A DNA stretch of 64,000 nucleotides from Hymenopus coronatus (taxonomy: Eukaryota; Arthropoda; Insecta; Mantodea; Hymenopodidae): assembly GCA_030762935.1 (NCBI GenBank), contig CM060886.1:30234509-30298508 (forward strand). The letters are read 5' to 3'. This document shows, in pieces, positions 22,990 through 34,386 of the stretch. Below the pieces are notes generated by a model. It saw only the letters and a list, made by a program, of their open reading frames with translations. It made no database searches and was not told the DNA's origin. Every line of letters starts with the position of its first letter. Position 1 is the first letter of the stretch. A program made the translations under genes and the position numbers.

Positions 22990-25900
22990 AAAAGGAAATG
23001 TATAAATTGGTAAATTTATACTAATTTTAATAGAAATCGCGACTTGTATAACAGCATAATTTCCATTTATTTAGATAAGCTGATTGTGCACTCCTGACCG
23101 CTAAACTAGATGTTACATCGCTACGTGTCGCCAGCCGATCCCATGTTGAATTATGGGAGTTCTCGATGTTGGTACCAAAGGTTATTTGACTATAGCCACA
23201 ACGTCTGATTTATTGACGACACTGCAAAAATGGCATAACGAATGTGGCAGTTTATATGTTTCTCTAGACATGTATATTATGTGATGGTTCAAAATGATTA
23301 TTGTTTAATAATTTCAAAACTGCAACAGAAAATCCGTTGAACTTAATAAGGTAAGCAATATAGTACAATATATAGTTAATTTAATGTTTAATTCAGTTAC
23401 GTAGATGTATGCAGAAGGGTTTTTAATTAGATTGTTAGTAAGTTAATAACTGCTTGTTTAATATAAGAACCACGTATTATGCCGCAACCACTAAAAAATC
23501 ATGCAATCCTTGGTTTGCAGATGCCAGACAAATGCAGTATCCCAGGGACAGTCAATCCATGGAATTAAGGAAATGAGTCGTTCCGCCTTTGTGGCACCGA
23601 AAAATTATACATTGTATATCACTTATATATAAAACATATCGTTTATGATACATATTTACATTTAAAAAACTTTAACTGAGAAGACCAGACAGCGAGGTAG
23701 CATTTTTTTCGGCTGCCAAATGTTGCGAATGTATCCGTAACGAACGTTAGAATGTGCCACAGACATAGGGATTAGATTGGAAACGCCCTATTAAATTGGA
23801 ATTGAAATGCATGCTGGATGCCATGTGGTTGTTGAGCAGGATTTTCGCGCAGCCACCATAGTTGGCTACTACAACCTGAGATGAGCACGTCTTGTGTGGG
23901 TTTAATTTGTACACAAAAGTAAGATTTTGTGGTGTTACATTTTTAATTAAGTAGTAGATTTGGCTGTGTTGTCTCGAATAGCAGAAGCAAAAACAATGAA
24001 AGGCAAATGTTTCAATACAAAGATTAGTGACTTATTTAAGTGATTTTTCTGTGGTATACATGCTGAAATATTTCAATACACAGATTAGTGTACTTATTTA
24101 AGTGATTTTTCTGAGGTGTTGGTAGTTAGTGAAATGCATTATCAACAGATTCTGTTTTGCTTGTTAGATTTTCAACTCGAAAAGACTGTTGAGAAGCTTG
24201 GGTAAAGGCTATTCGCAGACCAAATGGACAACCTATTTCAGTTTATAAGAAACCACTCGCCAATTCGCCCATTTAGCATCTGTCGTGACAAATAATTGCC
24301 TAGCTCGCCCATGCAGTATGGTGGTACCGTGTCTGCCTCACATTCAAATGGTCGTGAGTTCGAATCTTGATTAGGGAAATTTACCCGGATAAGGTTTCTT
24401 CGGGGTTTTCCTTTATCCTGAGAAGACGAATGTGCATGGACATTTCACTCGTCGTCCGATATGACCAAACCAGGTTAAAGGACGTTAAACTACAACAATA
24501 ACAAAAAGTTACCATTAATTGTGTGCTTATGATACTAGAACCATAAGAATAGGTTCCTCGAACACGAAATGTACTAAAAATTATTGCAATATTCCTCGAC
24601 CGAAATTCTTGATTAATATCACACTTTCTACTAAAGCTTTAAACCATGATGTAATATATGGTACATTCTTTTGTTGCATTAACAGTAATTTTAGACCAAG
24701 AAATTGGAACAATGACCTTCCCGCGATGTTTACTGCAATAATACTAATTTACCTATAACAACTTCTGACAGGTTAAAAAATGTGATTGTATTAAATATTC
24801 CTGAACTAGAGATCTCTCTTCTTTCTTGACCTTTTGATTTTTACTTCAAAAGAATGGAAAACCAATTTATTTGACAGATGTGACGCATGGTATGTATTAC
24901 TGCGTAGCACCACAAAATGGCGATAGGTCACAATGCTTACTTGACTAAAATCGCCCTATGGAATGTGCGCATAGCTTCGTAAGGTTTCGGTTCTTTTCGG
25001 ATGAAACGAATGAGTATTCAATTGCATTCCGTTTAGAGTCATAGTTAATAGCTAATATTGATAGCAAATCTTTATACTAAACTTTGTTTGTGCTGCTGTG
25101 CATAACTATAGTCACATAAGTACATGATATTAATATCACCAATAAATAAATACATGAAGTTAGTTAAATTGTGTGCTCAATTCTATAGCATTTCCAAGTC
25201 GGACGCAAGAGAAAGGGAACGCATTAAGACATTAATTCCCCCCGAGCGGGGTTTGCGGAGTGCCGAGGGCTGCAATAGACGAGGGAAGCAGTGTTGTGGA
25301 TCATTGCGTGTGCATATCGAAGTCTCTGCGCCAACAGATATTTGGATTTAAAATGACAGTTTTGAGGATGTTAAAAAAGATCCCCGTCCAACTCCACTGA
25401 CCGAATTGGACTCGTATATGTTTCCGCTGGCTGCCATGTGAGAACAGTTGGAGGCGCTAGTGTGCTTGAAAGAACGTCTCATAATTACCCGCGCTCATTC
25501 TCATAATATTTCGTCGTTATTTTCTGATATTCTATGGATGCAGCACAATATTTGAAATTATATTTGATATACAATTTCTTTTTCAACTGCTTCGTTTTAT
25601 TCTTGTCATTTCTGTTAAGTTGAGGTTTATTTTTATTAGATTACAATTTTATTTATATAATCTAGTAGTTTTAAGATCCCCAAAGCTCAGAAACTCTAAG
25701 AACTATCACAAAAATTACGATAAATGACGAGATCGCAACTATGTATGGCAAAATGGCGAGAAAGAACTTGTAAGTACCAAAAAATGTGGGAATAGTATCA
25801 AGATTAGCCCTAAGGTAAGTGACTACCAATATAATCTTACATTAATTGCACATTAAAACGTATTTGAAAGCAAAAGTGACAGTCCAAATACATATTTTAA

Positions 25901-27379
25901 AGTAAATGTGCATGTGCATATATCCACACAAATCACGATTACTGTCAATCTCTAAACTTGTTAAAGCTCACGTGAAACCGTATTTATATTAAAAGTATAA
26001 GCGGCAATGTGTTCATTCCGTATAGATTGATGCTGAACACTACCTGCTTGGTTCATCATTATGTATAAGCTACATCAAAATTGAGTACTTTTGTTGCTGT
26101 TATAATAATGCAAATAAGGCAGACAATTTAAGCGTTTATAAGCTCAATTATCTTTTGAATACACAGTTCCATAAACAATATCTATTTATCATTAAAGATT
26201 TAAAAAGCTGCACGCATTAATTATTGGCAAACGATGCAGAAAGTGGTATATTAGATGAACAAAATAAGCCTATATCACTGCCTTCCTTTATATTGCAAAC
26301 TGATAAAATAAGGACATGCTCTTAAAATATTGGGCAAAAAATTAAGACTGAAATCAAACGTCGGGAGTACAGAGAATTTATTAAGATATTCTTCGTGCTA
26401 ACTGAATTTAAGTGCCTACCACACAGCATCTGGCAAATTAAATATTTTTCTCAAGCTCAGGTGGTTGAAAAAACAAAAACAAAAAAAGAAAGAAATTATA
26501 CCTTTATAATACAAATATAAACCTTTTAGCATAATAATGCCTATATTTAAAGGATGATTCTGAAATTCTAATTTATGATGCTGATGGGATGGCATTACCT
26601 ACAATCCTTTCTGCTAAGCACATTATGCATTGATTTTCCTCTATTTCCTTTTGACATGCTTGCCTCTTCTTTGTGGAGATAAGAATTACCCCGGAAGCCA
26701 GAATGACTACATTCTAATTATTATATTTTAAACATTTTATTCTTGTTTCGACATTCTAAAATTGAATTTCTCACAATTTTCCTAAAGTATTTCTGTCAGT
26801 GTTTCTAGCAGTCTGGTGGCCGTGTTTACACCTGACAGTATAAAATAATTATTTTTTATTATTATCATTATTATTATTTATGTACCAATTCTGTATTATA
26901 CTTGTTTTAGATATAGAACTGGCTATGAAGTTCCAGAAAAAACCACTTGTTGAACTGTTATGTTGGAAGTTACACATAAATTACATTCTATAAAGATTAG
27001 TATGGTCTTAGGAGTGTCTAGAGGTTGTTAAAAATAAAGCTCTGTTATCAGGAGGACTTAAGTCGAGCATGGTAGAAGTCAAATGCTTAAATACTACCTC
27101 GTAAAACAGTAATGAAAATTGTAATTAATTTAAAGCCACTATTATGCCTTACATGAGAATCCAGAAGTACTTCACTGTGCAGATTTTAAAATATCATGGT
27201 TATAAAAATAAACATAATAAATCTCAGGACAAAATATCAAACCTCAAGCCTTATAAAAGGCACATTTCCATATTATGAAAGAAATTTAAGAAGCTCTGTT
27301 CTGTGGTTTGAAGACTAAGACAAAGTTCTCAGACATAGGTTTCAAATTTCTAAATATAACAAATACATTTACACCATTA
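22990..27379. other. Mostly unassigned AT-rich DNA
   Basis: Apart from the SINE at 24.3 kb I see nothing nameable. A short GC-rich patch at 25230-25345 (CCCCCGAGCGGGGTTTGCGG) includes a CCCCGCTCGGGG-like palindrome. Confidence 0.4.
24310..24500 (+). mobile_element. tRNA-derived SINE, family D
   Basis: The tRNA-like head contains GGTACCGTGTCTGCCTCACA and GTCGTGAGTTCGAATCTTGA (box B), then CCCGGATAAGGTTTCTTCGG and GGACGTTAAACTAC. The same layout is seen at 45169-45312 and, reversed, at 44600-44772. Confidence 0.75.
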
Positions 27380-27890
27380 TTAGATACAGAGTATCATTAT
27401 GGGGTTGATGTTGAGACCAATGGAAAGATACTTTCTCTGAGGACTCTTGGCACTGCTGTAATAGCTTGTTACGGTTTGTAAGGACCTTATGCACTCATGA
27501 GTTCTCAATTTTCGGTCAGGGCGGTGCTTTCCTCTTTTGGAAGTCTCAACGTAGGTAGTTTCTGTAATTTTATCCAACAGGTTACGGACACGTTTCTCCA
27601 AAATTCCGTGAAGTGCATATAATGAGTGCGGCAGACTTTAAGACATTGAAACCTATAATAGTCTTGTATTGGATCTTCCTCAATCCTTTAAGCTATTTCT
27701 CTTAACATCTACACTTTCTAAGCGTTTGGAGAGATAGGCATTTTGTATATCATAGTTTCCAATGTCCCATAATGCATTGAAAATAGACGTTACATTATTC
27801 TTATCAAGCTTTTCTAAACAGCCACAAGAGCAGGAACACCAACCCGTCGGGCAGACATGACACGACCTGAGGAACGGGATACCCATTCTT
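27380..27890 (-). pseudogene. Degraded arthropod repeat-associated protein of unknown function
   Basis: Pieces in two frames read WDIGNYDIQNAYLSKRLESV (27700-27800) and EKRVRNLLDKITET ... RGKHRPDRKL ... IRSLQTVTSYYSSAKSPQR, KYLSIGLNIN (27400-27600). I recall a widespread arthropod protein type with the pattern 'HI.SFP..ESHY.R....YL...LNI', found in many copies per genome and probably transposon-borne. The first two blocks and the terminal block are in the order expected. It is broken by frameshifts and stops. Confidence 0.45.
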
Positions 27891-28089
27891 GGCCTTCAGA
27901 ACGGTATCACTTTGTCACAATTTTCTTCCAACTATCCTCATGTAAGCGTAGTTTAAGGGAATAACCACCTGCCTTCTTCTCCTTCTGCAGCGACATTTAC
28001 CACTGTGGTACGAGTAGCAGATTTGCAATAAATAATCAACATTGAACACAAAACTCTATCAAGTAAAACAAACATCACTGGCAGAATGA

Positions 28090-28317
28090 ATGTCGCCCCC
28101 CTGTAATGTAATGGTTACCATGCAAACGTCATACACCCGAGGTCGCGGGTTCAAACCCGGCCGAGGTTGATGAATGTTTTGGGCCCGTGTCGTAGATTTA
28201 CGGCACGTAAAAGAACCTGATAAGATGCCTCTGAGCAAAATTAAGCGGTATTTCACACCAGTATAGAATGGAACGCTGAGGACCACAGCAGTTAAAGGGT
28301 GTCCATTTAATTAAATT
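28090..28317 (+). mobile_element. SINE family A with internal deletion
   Basis: Flanked by TGGCAGAATGA (28079-28089 and 28318-28328). The tRNA-like head is complete (CGGGTTCAAACCCGGCCGAG). About 70 bases between TTTTGGG and CCCGTGTCGTAG are missing relative to other copies. Confidence 0.9.
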
Positions 28318-28627
28318 TGGCAGAATGAGTTCTCAGTATACACTAGTCACAATGCAAACCAGCAGGGGGGTTAAAAGAGAGATAGTTTAATGGAATGAGG
28401 GAATCAGGTTTAGAGTGTGGGAACCAGGGTCTCTGTCAATCGCCCTTGTGGTCCGTGCTGCTATCGTTGAAACTGAGCCCCTCCGATTTGTATTAGCCCA
28501 TTTTGCATAGTATATTAAGGAGCTTTCAACTAAATTCTTCTACAGAAATGTTCACTGCTACCCATGAGGCAAACGCTTAAATAAAAACGACATACTCATC
28601 TGTCGAGTTCTGGTTGGGAATGCCTCA

Positions 28628-28942
28628 TTTATATAATATAAGGCATTTTAATTAAAATCGTAAGAACCATTTTTGAGAAAAACAACATTTTCAAAAAAAT
28701 TGTCCATATAAAGCGTAATTTGGGGTGGTTGATTTTCTTTAAAATCTTTGTGTCGCATAATAAACTTAAATATCAAGTTTGACACTTAATGGCCTTTTAA
28801 TTGTTGAGCTATGCTTTCCACAGGCACACACACAAGAACCTTAAAACATATATTTTCGGTGAAATCTTGGTATCGAATTTTTGGGTGGAATACAATACCT
28901 TCTGTATACACTACGTAATAATACACGCAGAGAAAGTAAAAA
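28628..28942 (-). repeat. H repeat copy 5, truncated
   Basis: Hairpin-proximal part only. Contains AATCTTTGTGTCGCATAA, the Thr-His-coding ACACACACAAG remnant of the microsatellite, TTTTCGGTGAAATCTTGGTA, and ends at CAGAGAAAGTAAAAATA. Confidence 0.8.
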
Positions 28943-29696
28943 TACTAGTATCCCTAATAATGTGTCATAAAAATGCTATTTAAACGAACATTTTCCTTAA
29001 AGATCTTAATGCTTAGCGCAGCCGATTCCTGTAACATATCGTGAATTGAGTTCAAGTTTCTCCCGACTTATGCCAGTAGTAACGCACATTTTAAATTTTC
29101 TCTCGAATCTACATGTTTATGAAATGCTCGTGTTGAATTCACAAAATCTCCATATCCTGGTATTCCAAACGTTTTTCTTTACTCGTAGTATAAGACAGGC
29201 CCAACAGAAAGGTTTTTGTAGAAAAATACTACCGCATCACCACAGTATTCTACATACCATGTATTTTTAAAACGTAACTGATAAGACTGCGCTGATTTTC
29301 TTTGTTCTTTAACAGACTCATAAATGGGGAGTGGGTCGATTAAATGTAAACAAGTAATTCTTATCTTGTTCTTGCCATCGTGAGAATGGCGTTTCTAACC
29401 ACTACAAATTAAGAGGTTTTCTAGATTCATTAATACTGTAAAAACCACCAAACATTTTAAACTGAAATTAATTTAACTAAATATTAGGAATGGCCCTAAT
29501 TAACGTCTTCCTCAGACAAAACTTACCGAAATTTAATTCACTCCACACTACTAAACACACAGTATAACGGTATACCTTGTTCTCGCAAAGTAAGGCTAAA
29601 ACGTTGTTCTTAAAATCTGATAGGAAATTTCCGTAGCATAACAGGTATAAGAAGAGCAACCCTGAGTGTTCTTCCAACAGGAAATGAAAACAGTGC

Positions 29697-29710
29697 GTTA
29701 CCATGGCAAC
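29697..29710. promoter_or_regulatory. Perfect palindromic X-box (RFX site)
   Basis: GTTACCATGGCAAC fits the RFX X-box (RYYNYYN1-3RRNRAC) with both half sites intact. It lies in a less AT-rich, repeat-poor stretch (about 29.5-30.06 kb) that also has GAGCCGCCATTGTGCAG at 30010-30026. A promoter is possible, but no gene start is recognised next to it. Confidence 0.4.
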
Positions 29711-30506
29711 CGGGTGGAATAGCCGTATGCAAACGCCTTTTAACCAGGGTGGTGGAAATACGAGCTTTTGAGCCAGAGATATTTGATCTTTTTCCTTAAC
29801 TGAGAGAGTGACAGAAAAGATAGCGAGAGAAAGAGATGGAGAAAAAGAACAAACAGAAAGGTCAGCGACAGAAGCAGAGCGCGTTCCTATCACTTCACGA
29901 GAGATTTCAAACAGGGTATTGTGAGGATTAGTAGTACAAGGTACAAATATGTAATTTTGTATTTCAATTAAAAATTTAGGTTCAGAGACACTTCACTCAC
30001 TTCACCTGGCGAGCCGCCATTGTGCAGCTGGAGCCTGACTACGACCTGTGGCAGTAATCGCTGTACACTCGTGAACGGCTTATTTCGAAAGTAACATGTG
30101 ATTGTTGCCACGCATTGTTACACCTGCTTGAGATTGCGATACCTGTAATGGTTTGCACATGCAACTGTTTCTGAAAGCTTCTTGCTTTTTCACCGGGAGA
30201 TATAAAAGGAGAGAATGAGCCATGCAAATGCATGCCTGCACCTACGTCACTTTCCAACGTGTTGGAAGGAGGCGAGGGTGGTATGCATTTTGAAACCCGG
30301 CAAGGACCCGGTCTTCCCGTCAAGCTACAGATCGTCTCGGAAGTATTCGAGCGGTTACTCCTACCTCGCCTCACCCCTCTCTTCGAAGAGAGACTCCTAC
30401 TCCCGGATCATCAGTTTGGTTTCCGTACTGGACATTCCACAACCCTGCAGTTGCTGCGATTGGCTGAGAAGGCTTCCAGGACAACTTCAAAACAGTCGCG
30501 GTACTC

Positions 30507-31457
30507 TTGGACGTGGAAAAGGCCTGCGCCACCACGTGGCATCAGGGACTCTTGTACAAGCTCAAGAACGCAGAAATCCCTCCCCCCTACCTTCACCTGC
30601 TTAGTAGCTTCCTTCGGGACCGCACTTTCAGGGTGATGGTGGAGGGGAGGCATTCCACAGTCAGACCCATAGCGGCGGGAGTGCCGGAAGGCAGCGTGCT
30701 GTCGCCGTTACTCTTTGCTGCCTACATGTCCGACTTCCCCACAGAACCCAGTACAGTTACGTGCCAGTATGCCGACGATGTCCTCATAATGGCGCGTAAC
30801 AAGAACGCCCGATATTGCTTTCCCCCGCTACAGAGACAGCTCCAGGCCATAGGCAGATGGAGTGAACAGTGGCGGATGGCCATCAGCCCGCAGAAGAGCT
30901 CAGCTCTACTGCTGGCTAAAGTCCGTGGCTGGCGACCGGAGAGGTCGCTGAGGTTGCGGCGGCGGCGGATCCCCTGGGTCCGCACCGCCAAATACCTTGG
31001 AGTCCTCCTCGACCGCGGCCTTACTTTCACTCCACATGTCAGGGAGAAGGTCGGTTTGGGACACGCTGCCCTACGGCAGTTGTTTCCCATCTTCCGCTCC
31101 ACCATGCCTACACACCTAAAACTACGGCTGTACCGCGCGGTCGTCCCGCCCCTGATGCTGTACGGCTGCGAGGTCTGGGGTTCGGTGGCTCGTTCCACCA
31201 TCCGCAGGCTGCAGACCGTGCAGAACAGGGCATTGAGGATGATATATGGCACAGACCGCAGATTCTCGTCCCACATTCTCCATTCCCACTCTGGAATCCC
31301 TTACATAGTGGACGTTGTGCGAGAAAGAGCTCGCACAATATACACTAAACTTGCTCCCCACCCAAACCCCCAGGTGAACACTCTCGGTCTTTACGACCAC
31401 ACGCTGCCTAGGAGACGCGTAAGCTACCGCCTTCCCAAGGACGCCTTGGGATGGTAG
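30507..31457 (+). pseudogene. Jockey-like reverse transcriptase, C-terminal open segment
   Basis: An open frame of 316 codons encodes the RT palm and thumb and the region before the 3' UTR, with QYADDVLIMA intact near 30770-30800. It is dead as a gene because the 5' part is missing and shifted in frame. Confidence 0.85.
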
Positions 31458-31490
31458 TTTTCCGGCCGCCTCTCCCTTTACAGTTCTACC

Positions 31491-31556
31491 CGCCAAGTTA
31501 AGCAACATCGGGCCCGGTCTCAACTCGGACGGGTGACCGTCCAGTTGTACTCCGAC
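31491..31556 (+). repeat. 5S-rRNA-like segment 1 in LINE tail
   Basis: CCAAGTTAAGCAACATCGGG, CCCGGT and CGGACGGGTGACCG match the 3' two thirds of 5S rRNA (A-box, intermediate element and C-box of the internal promoter), in the same order and spacing. The 5' third of 5S is absent, so this is not a 5S gene. Confidence 0.75.
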
Positions 31557-31650
31557 CAGATCTGCAACACTGGCTTCCTCCACCCCGTACCTATATCCCT
31601 TCAGTTCCCCCCGCTAGCCGGCACTGCTTTCCTTGACAGCCCGCAAGCGG

Positions 31651-31712
31651 CTGGCCAAGGTAAGCAGCATCGGGCCTGGTCCCTCTCTGGGTGGGTGGCC
31701 ACTCAGGTAGGT
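31651..31712 (+). repeat. 5S-rRNA-like segment 2, more diverged
   Basis: CCAAGGTAAGCAGCATCGGG, CCTGGT and TGGGTGGGTGGCCACTCAGG repeat the pattern of segment 1 about 160 bases further on, on the same strand. Confidence 0.6.
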
Positions 31713-32330
31713 AAGCCAGCCCGCGCCGGCTGCACACAGGGAAACACCCTGCCCACATTACTTTGACACAGACAAAAACGCTTGCATAAGACTACATCTT
31801 TTATATCACACGGGTAAATCCGCGAGAAAAGCGGATAGGTACCGTGGTGATTTGCCCCCGCCCGAGTACACTCGGGCGACTAGTTCCTGCTCCTGGCAGA
31901 GAGTTCATTTTCACCTGGGAATGCATACCCTGTAGCCGACACAGCCAGCATCGAAAGGAAACGATATGGCAGAATTGTAGCAAAAACATTCAAGAAAGAC
32001 ATTCATTTGTGAACAGATTTTCAATTGTACTCTAGGAAAGTAATATAGTTTTTTGTTGGAGTGGGTAATACAAAGTTTTTGTTACAATAATAGAAAAAGT
32101 AATGCAAATAAAACATCATATATTTTAAAAAATACAGGATGGTTCATGAAAAACTGGTACAGATTGCTGGCTCGCAAATTATGCCACAAGCAGATCGTAA
32201 AAATAGATAAACATGTAATAAATTGATAATAAAAACATAACAAATAAGCTAATACAATGCTCTATATTAACTACATATATCTTGTCCTTTGCATTAGGTT
32301 CTGGAAACGACCTCCCTGTGCTTCATTGTA

Positions 32331-33411
32331 TTTTTACTTTCTCTATAGGCACTATGTACATAGTGTATAGAGAAAGTATTGCACTCCACCAAAAAATTCG
32401 ATACTGAGGTTTCACCGAAAATATATGTTTTAGGGTCCCCTGTATCCAAAAAAAGTATTTTCAGAAAAAGGTCCATGTGTGTGTGTGTCCGTGTGTCTGT
32501 GAACACGATAACTCAAAAACGAAAAGTCGGTAAAATACCAAACTTGGTATTTAAGTTTAGTATCTTCCAGAGATGCGACACGAAGATTTTGAGAAAAATT
32601 CCCCCACCCCAAACTACTCTTTACATGGAACTTTTTTCGAAAATTTTGATTTTCTAAAAAACGGCTCTAATGATTTGGATTAAAATGTTGTATATTAAAG
32701 TTATTTACCTGACAAATAAAATGTATATTTTTACTTTTCTGGGAATAGCCTCAGAAGACTACTTTATTCTGGATGAATTTTTCATAACTACTAAACCGTA
32801 AGAGATGGACAAAAACTTAACCCACAAAAAATGTAGAGCTCGTTAAAACACACAATTTATGTTATATACATTTTTTTCGTGGAGTTGATGGTTTTTGAGA
32901 TATTCCTTTTTCTTGGTTTCAGCTTTGAAAAACTTATACTTTTCTCATACAGGAATTTGTCAACTCCTGTCCATACAAACAAAGGAACATCAGTCACATA
33001 GCAACCAGCTTTTGGCATTCACTTTAACCTATGGTACTCCCTTATTTCGCTTCTACTTACGAAAATACATGTTTTCAGATTACCTGAATCCAAAAAAAAA
33101 CATTTTTAGAAAAATGTCCATGTGTGTCTGTGGGCAGCATAGCTCAAAAACGAAAAGACCGTAACGGCTCTAACGATTTGGATTAAAATATTGTATATTA
33201 AAGTTATTTACCTGACAAATAAAATGTATATTTTGAATTTGCTGGGAATAGCCTCTAAAGACTACTTTATTCTTGTACAATAAAGCAATAAATAAGACTA
33301 TTTCTGCTAATGTTTCTCGATTAACATGAAATAAATAAAAGATAAGTTTATCAACAATAATAACTTACAGAGATATAGAGAAAGTCATGTGATGGAACAC
33401 ATCAGATTTTT
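32331..33411 (+). repeat. H repeat copy 6 (composite)
   Basis: Begins with the best hairpin in the window (CTTTCTCTATA..CACTATG / CATAGTG.TATAGAGAAAG, 32337-32376). One unit runs to 33060 and then a second, internally deleted unit starts at GAAAATACATG (33061) and runs to the distal end CATCAGATTTTT (33411). Inserted in the transposase C-terminus. Confidence 0.9.
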
Positions 33412-33507
33412 ACGCATGTCCTAACATGTTAATATACACTTTGAGCAACTCTGTCGCATCAATTCTCAAAATTTCATTACAAATATTGTCCTTCAAGTCT
33501 TCTAACG

Positions 33508-33647
33508 TTTTTACTTTCTCTACACGTAATGTGTACAGTGTATACAGAAGGTATTGTATTTCACCCAAAAATTCGATACGAGATTTCACTGAAAATACAA
33601 TTTTTTGGTTCCCCTGAATCCTAAAAAGGTATTTATGGGAAAAGGCC

Positions 33648-33678
<31 letters not shown>

Positions 33679-34386
33679 CATAGCTCAAAAACGAAAATAC
33701 CGTTGGTATTTAACTTTAGTATCTTCCAAGGATGCAGCATAAAGATTTTCAAGAAAATCCCCCCAACCACCTTTTACATTGAACTTTTTTCGAGAATTTT
33801 GATTTTCTCAAACATGGTTCTAACGATTTTGATTAAAATCTCTTATATATAAGATATGTAAATGCCAAATAAAATGTATATCTTAAATTTTCTGGGAATA
33901 GCCTCCGGAGACTTTATTCTGGATAAATTTTACAGAATTTTGCATAACTGCTAAACTGTAAGAGATAGACAAAAACTTTCCACACAAAAAATGTAGAGCA
34001 TGTTAAAATACACAATATATGTTATATTAATTTTTTTTTTTTTTTTTTTTCTTTTTTTTGTGTGTGTGTGGAGTTGATGGTTTTTATATATTCCTCATTA
34101 TTGGTTTCAGCTTTGAGAAACTTACCTTTCTCATACATGAATTTGTCAACTCCTGTTCATATAAACAAAGGAACTTCACGCTTATAGCAAATAGCTTTTA
34201 ACTATCGCTTTAACCTATGGTACTCCCTTATTTTGCGCCTACTTACAAGGAAACAAGAAATAAGAAAGACTATTTCTGCTAATTTTTTCTCAATTAGCAT
34301 GAAGAAATAGAAGTGTAAGCTTTCTATCAATAATTTGTTGCAGAGATGTAGAGAAAGTCATGTAAATGAAACACATCAGATTTTTT
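33508..34386 (+). repeat. H repeat copy 7, full length, in transposase
   Basis: An 879-base unit with both ends: TTTTTACTTTCTCTACACG at left and ACACATCAGATTTTTT at right. Flanking transposase codons (PK / TLEDLKDN) are continuous once it is removed. It holds a (GT)n array at 33648-33675 and a T-run at 34030-34060. Confidence 0.92.

Larger units (their letters stand above)
30222..31760 (+). mobile_element. Jockey-like LINE, 5'-truncated, GC-rich
   Basis: Starts inside the RT domain (ACLHLRHFPTCWKEARVVCI, LKPGKDPVFPSSYR), continues HQFGFRTGHSTTLQLLRLAE, VLLDVEKACATTWHQGLLYK, GSVLSPLLFAAYMSDFP, QYADDVLIMA (active site), TAKYLGVLLDRGLTF, PPLMLYGCEVWG and ends DALGW-stop at 31455-31457. At least two frameshifts lie before 30507. 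The order and motifs are those of the Jockey group of LINEs. Base composition is markedly GC-rich against its AT-rich neighbours. The 3' tail of about 300 bases contains two 5S-rRNA-like segments. No target-site duplication was found. Confidence 0.88.

Noticed and set aside
22659..23024. Frames with Cys-Val or Thr-His repeats in the H copies (also 32294-32657 and 56099-56395)
   Set aside because: They come from the GT/CA microsatellite within H and are not conserved as protein between copies.
29477..29893. 138-residue minus-strand frame
   Set aside because: Long, but no recognisable domain, and it overlaps an X-box and homopurine tracts. Most likely chance.
31491..31556. Candidate 5S rRNA gene
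   Set aside because: Only the 3' two thirds of 5S is present and it lies in a LINE tail.
30722..31583. Long minus-strand frames opposite the Jockey RT
   Set aside because: They are antisense shadows of the GC-rich RT frame.
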